Assembly: GCA_002917075.1 (NCBI GenBank) | Contig: NTMA01000108.1 | Location: forward strand, 1 to 64,000 | Reading direction: 5' to 3' | DNA: 64,000 nucleotides | Origin: Hawksworthiomyces lignivorus | Lineage: Eukaryota > Ascomycota > Sordariomycetes > Ophiostomatales > Ophiostomataceae | Shown: in pieces, positions 60,519-64,000 of the stretch | Numbering within the stretch: position 1 is the stretch's first letter | Layout: the number at the start of each line of letters is the position of its first letter | Position numbers and translations under genes: made by a program | Notes under the pieces: generated by a model | What the model was told of the DNA's origin: nothing | Seen by the model: the letters and a program-made list of their open reading frames with translations, nothing else | Databases searched by the model: none

Positions 60519-62580
60519 GGGTTAATAAACCGAGAAGGGGGTGATGGTTTATAGAGAGAAAAATGACGAGGCCAAACAACAATAAAAGTCGGATTGGTAT
60601 AATTTTTTGCGAGGACAAAATATAGGTATTATTTATTAGTCCATTGTGGCAACGAACTAGGGTTTCTACATGTTTTGCCAGCCGACGGACATCTCTACAT
60701 GGCCGTGACTTACGCACATGGACACAGCCCGTTTCGCCTAAGGAAGTATGAACCTGGTACATTTAAATAAAATAAAAATAAAAAAAAAGTGTAAGCGTAG
60801 AGAGTAGGAAGATATTTCGGGTGATGTTCGTGCAGCTAGAAAAGGGAGGAAGCCTCTTTACTTACTGCATGCCTGTCATCTGCTAGTCCAATCCCCTATG
60901 TTTCTTTTTTCTTCTACGCTTTCCAGCGTCTGAGGCGTGAATATCGGTGAAGAGTCAGTAAATCTCATAAATCAGGAAAAGATGACTCACACTTTCTATG
61001 GCCATATTGGTCATCTATAGAGTGTGACCTCTCCATAGTGATGGCATTCTCCCGCAGTTTGGCTGACACCTGACCTGCTTGCCTCTCTAGCAGCTCTGCT
61101 GGTAATAGGCAAACTCGGGTTCACCTTTGATTGTGTATAGATCTTTATAGTCCTTAACGCACTGCTTCGTAGATCCGCAGTGCTCTGCAGGCATTTTATA
61201 AGCAATGCAAATCTGTTGCTTCGTATAACGTCTATTTCTCTTCCTAAACTTGGTCCAGCATATATCTATTTTTTATCACGAGCATTCCTCTCGGAAATGT
61301 ATTGATCAAGCTCCTCCTTTCACTCTATTCAAGTTCTTTAGGACTGTTTGTCATTCTGTTAGACTCGATACAGGTACATAGCAAGTGGTTTGTCGGGTTC
61401 CAATCAATCACAGCTGTGTATCGCAGGACATAAACAATCTCATGTGGCTACCTGTGCATTTCGCCTACTAGGTTGCTTAGAAAAACCTTCAAAAACCTTC
61501 TTCTCTGATTATATACCCAGCAATATGACCTTACAAGGAGCTATTTTTGTCAATCGTAAAACTACGGCATTCTCCTTCGTGCCACGATCAAACACATCCT
61601 TCACGTTCAAATATAAACACCTGACATTCCCGTCGCAAAATCCCAGCCCTGAGAATATACAAGCGATATTTCTCGTTCTATCAAGTAATTTTATCTTCTT
61701 TAGATGGACTATTTGGGTCCTAGCATAGCATAACATAGTACGTTTATACAGATCTATGCTCCTTCAGCTCATTTAGCTGCTAAGCTTCTTCTCAACTATC
61801 CTATTTTCGCTGGCACAAGACATCTATTTCATCTCTGAATTTCCTCAACCCACCCCTCTCAAATTAAGACAATTAGATCCGGACATGTTTGCAGCTCTGC
61901 ATTTCTTTTTTTGATTCAAGATGCTTCTCGCCTTGTCCTTGTAAGTGCATCATTGCACAATAATGATTGCTGCACCACGCTTCATTTCTTGCCTGGACTA
62001 GGGCGCTTCGTTTGCCTTGTATATCTCCACCCAAACGCGTCTGAAGTTTGAAATATCCTTCATCATCATGAAACTATACTTTAATTTTGTATACTCTATC
62101 CGATGGGCTCATTTTTGGCCTTGGGTTCCCATGATAGTACATCTTGTAATTCAATATATCACTTTCGCTCGCCAAATTTTCATGAGCTATTATAACGTCC
62201 TTCTTATCTACTACGCTTTTGATACTATCTATGCTGTACTTCTGCTCTCGCTCTAAAGGTAACTTTCTTTGTTTATGTCCCCGAGCTCACCTTGGCCTCA
62301 CCTTCCTATAATCTTATCATTGCCCTCTCTTTTCGCCTTTTCTCTTCACATTTGCTATTGTCAAACCCATATTTCTCCTCGTCTATTTCTAGTTATTTGT
62401 ATTCATCGTCTGCAATTCTCATGTCGACGAAGTTTACATATTTCCTGTCGATTCAAATGTGAGAATGATGCCCTTTCCCACGTTCCAGCGTGTTCTCGTC
62501 CACCCCGTTCTCGTCCACCGCTTCCACGCCCTTTAGAGATAGCTAACAATGTGACCGCCTATAGGTCGGTATCAAAAACT
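60519..62580. other. 2 kb intergenic
   Basis: AT-rich with CT-rich sequence from 62280 to 62520, likely the promoter and leader of the last gene. Two near copies of GTTCTCGTCCACC at 62492-62519. No gene supported, though the frame of the next gene stays open back to 62269. Confidence 0.5.
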
Positions 62581-63774
62581 ATGGCAGATCCTGCCATGGG
62601 TCGCTCAAAGTTGCTTTTCCTTGCAGATGCTGCCGAAAGTCGGTCGGAATTTATGAAAGGCGAGAATTCAGCTCACCGAGAAATAAATTCTCTGGGTGCC
62701 ACAAGTTATACACTCGGTAGTTATGGAGGTGATACAATTATGGACTTTCCTCAAGACGAAACTTCATCATCAGTTATCTCTACAACAGCGGTACCCCCCT
62801 TGACCAGCCCTAGCAGCAGTGGCAGCAACAATACGAATTTTCCAAATAGACAGATAATTTTGACGCGCTTGCCGTCTTCCAGAGAGCTTCTCACTCGGTT
62901 TCCACTTCCACCTCCGGGATCCGGGCTCGTTAGGCGTAGCCGGTTTCTGGATGCACAAGCTGCTGATAACGTTGGGACCTTAGGAACTGTTTTTCATGTT
63001 GGCGACTTTGGACCGTTGACAGATCGGGCTAGAGGCACCAACTTGAGTCCCATATTTGGGCGAGGTAGTGGATATCACACTGTAATTCCCCAGTGCGGCA
63101 GCGATGCGAGCATCGACTCCAATATTCTGATGGCTCCCCAGCCACGAATTCACACCGCTGAAATACTTCATCTTAGACCTAGTCGAATTCCTGGCCATCC
63201 TTTTTTTCCGGATGCGCCCGTGTTTCCATCCCGTAGTTCCGCTGACAATATTCACATCGCCAACTCCAACAGTGACGACGGAGCTCGCCGTGGTTTTGAT
63301 GTTATTCACCGGGGTGGTAGCAACGTCGGTGGTGGCAACACCGGAAGTCGCAGCCCGGGAGAAAACACTAGACATACCGTTGACTACTGTAAGAACAATA
63401 GCGATAAAAACCCGAGCAACACGAGTAACACGGGTAACTCGCCTCCCCACGCTTCATGGAAGCCCGTTTCGGCCATCTCGGCAGCCTGCGATGGCTGTGA
63501 CAGCCGCGGCCATCCAACCATTCAACGCTGTGTCATCTGTCGGCTTCAGATCTGTATTGATTGCGCGCTGCGCGGCCGCTTCGATACGAGCACGCACATA
63601 CTCGATTATCGGGAGGCCGACTGGACACCGGTAGAACGACGAGCTCCAGTAGGCAGCCGGAGCAACACGAGGCGCTGCAACCGCGGATGCAGTCAGGGTG
63701 TTTCTCGCGGCAGCAACCGCCGCAACAGCCGTGAAAATAGCAACCGAGGCGGACGTGGCGCATCAGGCAAGTAA
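62581..63774 (+). CDS. Unknown protein with a C-terminal Cys-rich zinc-binding-like module
   Basis: Single exon, 397 aa from the chosen ATG; the frame stays open to 62269, which would add a hydrophobic low-complexity stretch I consider leader. Residues 1-280 are Ser/Pro/Asn-rich and disordered, with no recognised domain. At about 300-345 six Cys follow C-x2-C-x10-C-x2-C-x4-C-x2-C (CDGC, CVIC, CIDC), then HILDYREADW; this spacing suggests one or two zinc ions in a small RING/B-box-like fold, but no classical RING pattern fits. The tail is Arg/Gly/Ser/Asn-rich (RGG-like). Function unknown. Confidence 0.72.
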   Translation: MADPAMGRSKLLFLADAAESRSEFMKGENSAHREINSLGATSYTLGSYGGDTIMDFPQDETSSSVISTTAVPPLTSPSSSGSNNTNFPNRQIILTRLPSSRELLTRFPLPPPGSGLVRRSRFLDAQAADNVGTLGTVFHVGDFGPLTDRARGTNLSPIFGRGSGYHTVIPQCGSDASIDSNILMAPQPRIHTAEILHLRPSRIPGHPFFPDAPVFPSRSSADNIHIANSNSDDGARRGFDVIHRGGSNVGGGNTGSRSPGENTRHTVDYCKNNSDKNPSNTSNTGNSPPHASWKPVSAISAACDGCDSRGHPTIQRCVICRLQICIDCALRGRFDTSTHILDYREADWTPVERRAPVGSRSNTRRCNRGCSQGVSRGSNRRNSRENSNRGGRGASGK

Positions 63775-63793
63775 TCACGTCGAGCAGCAATCA

Positions 63794-63808
63794 AAAAAAA
63801 AAAAAAAG
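63794..63808. repeat. Poly-A run after the last gene
   Basis: About 15 A residues 20 bases past the stop codon; simple repeat in the 3' flank. Confidence 0.7.
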
Positions 63809-64000
63809 TTGCACCCTATTGTCTTCCTATTCAATATTTTCCTGTCCTAGAACAATCATAGCATTTAACACGGTGTTCAGTCGACTTGTTCTGGTAGCAT
63901 CGGGGCTGATCTAATATCAGCGAGTTTCCGGCTCTGGTTTCCTTAACAGCTTCTGATATTGTTCTTGCACGGTCCTTGCATTTGATGTAGTAGCTTCTAC

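Noticed and set aside
1..64000. CRISPR array, rRNA, or a biosynthetic gene cluster
   Set aside because: No spaced direct repeats or rRNA sequence; P450, SMP-30 and aminotransferase genes lie near each other but there is no backbone enzyme (PKS, NRPS, terpene synthase).

Overview
This window is nuclear DNA of a filamentous ascomycete (Pezizomycotina, probably Sordariomycetes). The evidence is short spliceosomal introns (about 50-150 nt) with GTRNGT donors, CTAAC-like branch sites and YAG acceptors, long intergenic spaces, and typical fungal families (Ssh4/Ear1, Dcr2, GH20 hexosaminidase, CYP52-like P450, Nab2, Ctr, BNA1, Eaf6, a PTH11-like 7TM protein, CVNH, MRP-type ABC). I rebuilt 22 protein genes, 19 of them spliced. 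Exon joins were checked by reading frame and family conservation; splice positions may be off by a base or two. I found no rRNA, convincing tRNA, CRISPR array or complete transposon.

Layout. 0-8 kb: an SSH4/EAR1-like endosomal SPRY protein and a DCR2-like phosphatase, both minus, around a 3.9 kb gene-free stretch. 9.7-20 kb: a secreted SMP-30/gluconolactonase-like propeller (+), a mitochondrial ARO8-like aminotransferase (+) convergent with a CYP52-like P450 (-), then a secreted beta-N-acetylhexosaminidase (-). 22-31 kb: NAB2-like mRNA-binding protein, a GC-rich NUDIX hydrolase, a 4-exon copper transporter (-), 3-hydroxyanthranilate dioxygenase (+) tail-to-tail with an FAHD1-like hydrolase (-). 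32-41 kb: an unknown coiled-coil protein, an SRRM1-like PWI/RS splicing factor, EAF6, and a dipeptidyl-peptidase-5-like S9 peptidase, all plus.

40.6-64 kb has longer spaces and less conserved genes: an AT-rich island with a two-exon coiled-coil gene carrying a gag-like C-terminus (-), a small predicted alpha/beta-barrel protein, a GPI-anchored Kre9/Knh1-like cell-wall protein, a cyanovirin-N homologue tail-to-tail with a PTH11-like 7TM receptor, a 1742-residue ABCC transporter, and an unknown Cys-rich protein.

There is no obvious secondary-metabolite or operon-like cluster. Most of the conserved genes are housekeeping. Two genes touch tryptophan/kynurenine metabolism (ARO8-like, BNA1) but lie 15 kb apart. 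The most unusual elements are the gag-like island, the CVNH/7TM pair, the possible dual-targeted aminotransferase, the long acidic insert in the ABC transporter's second nucleotide-binding domain, and a recurring intergenic TACTCCGTA/TACGGAGTA motif.
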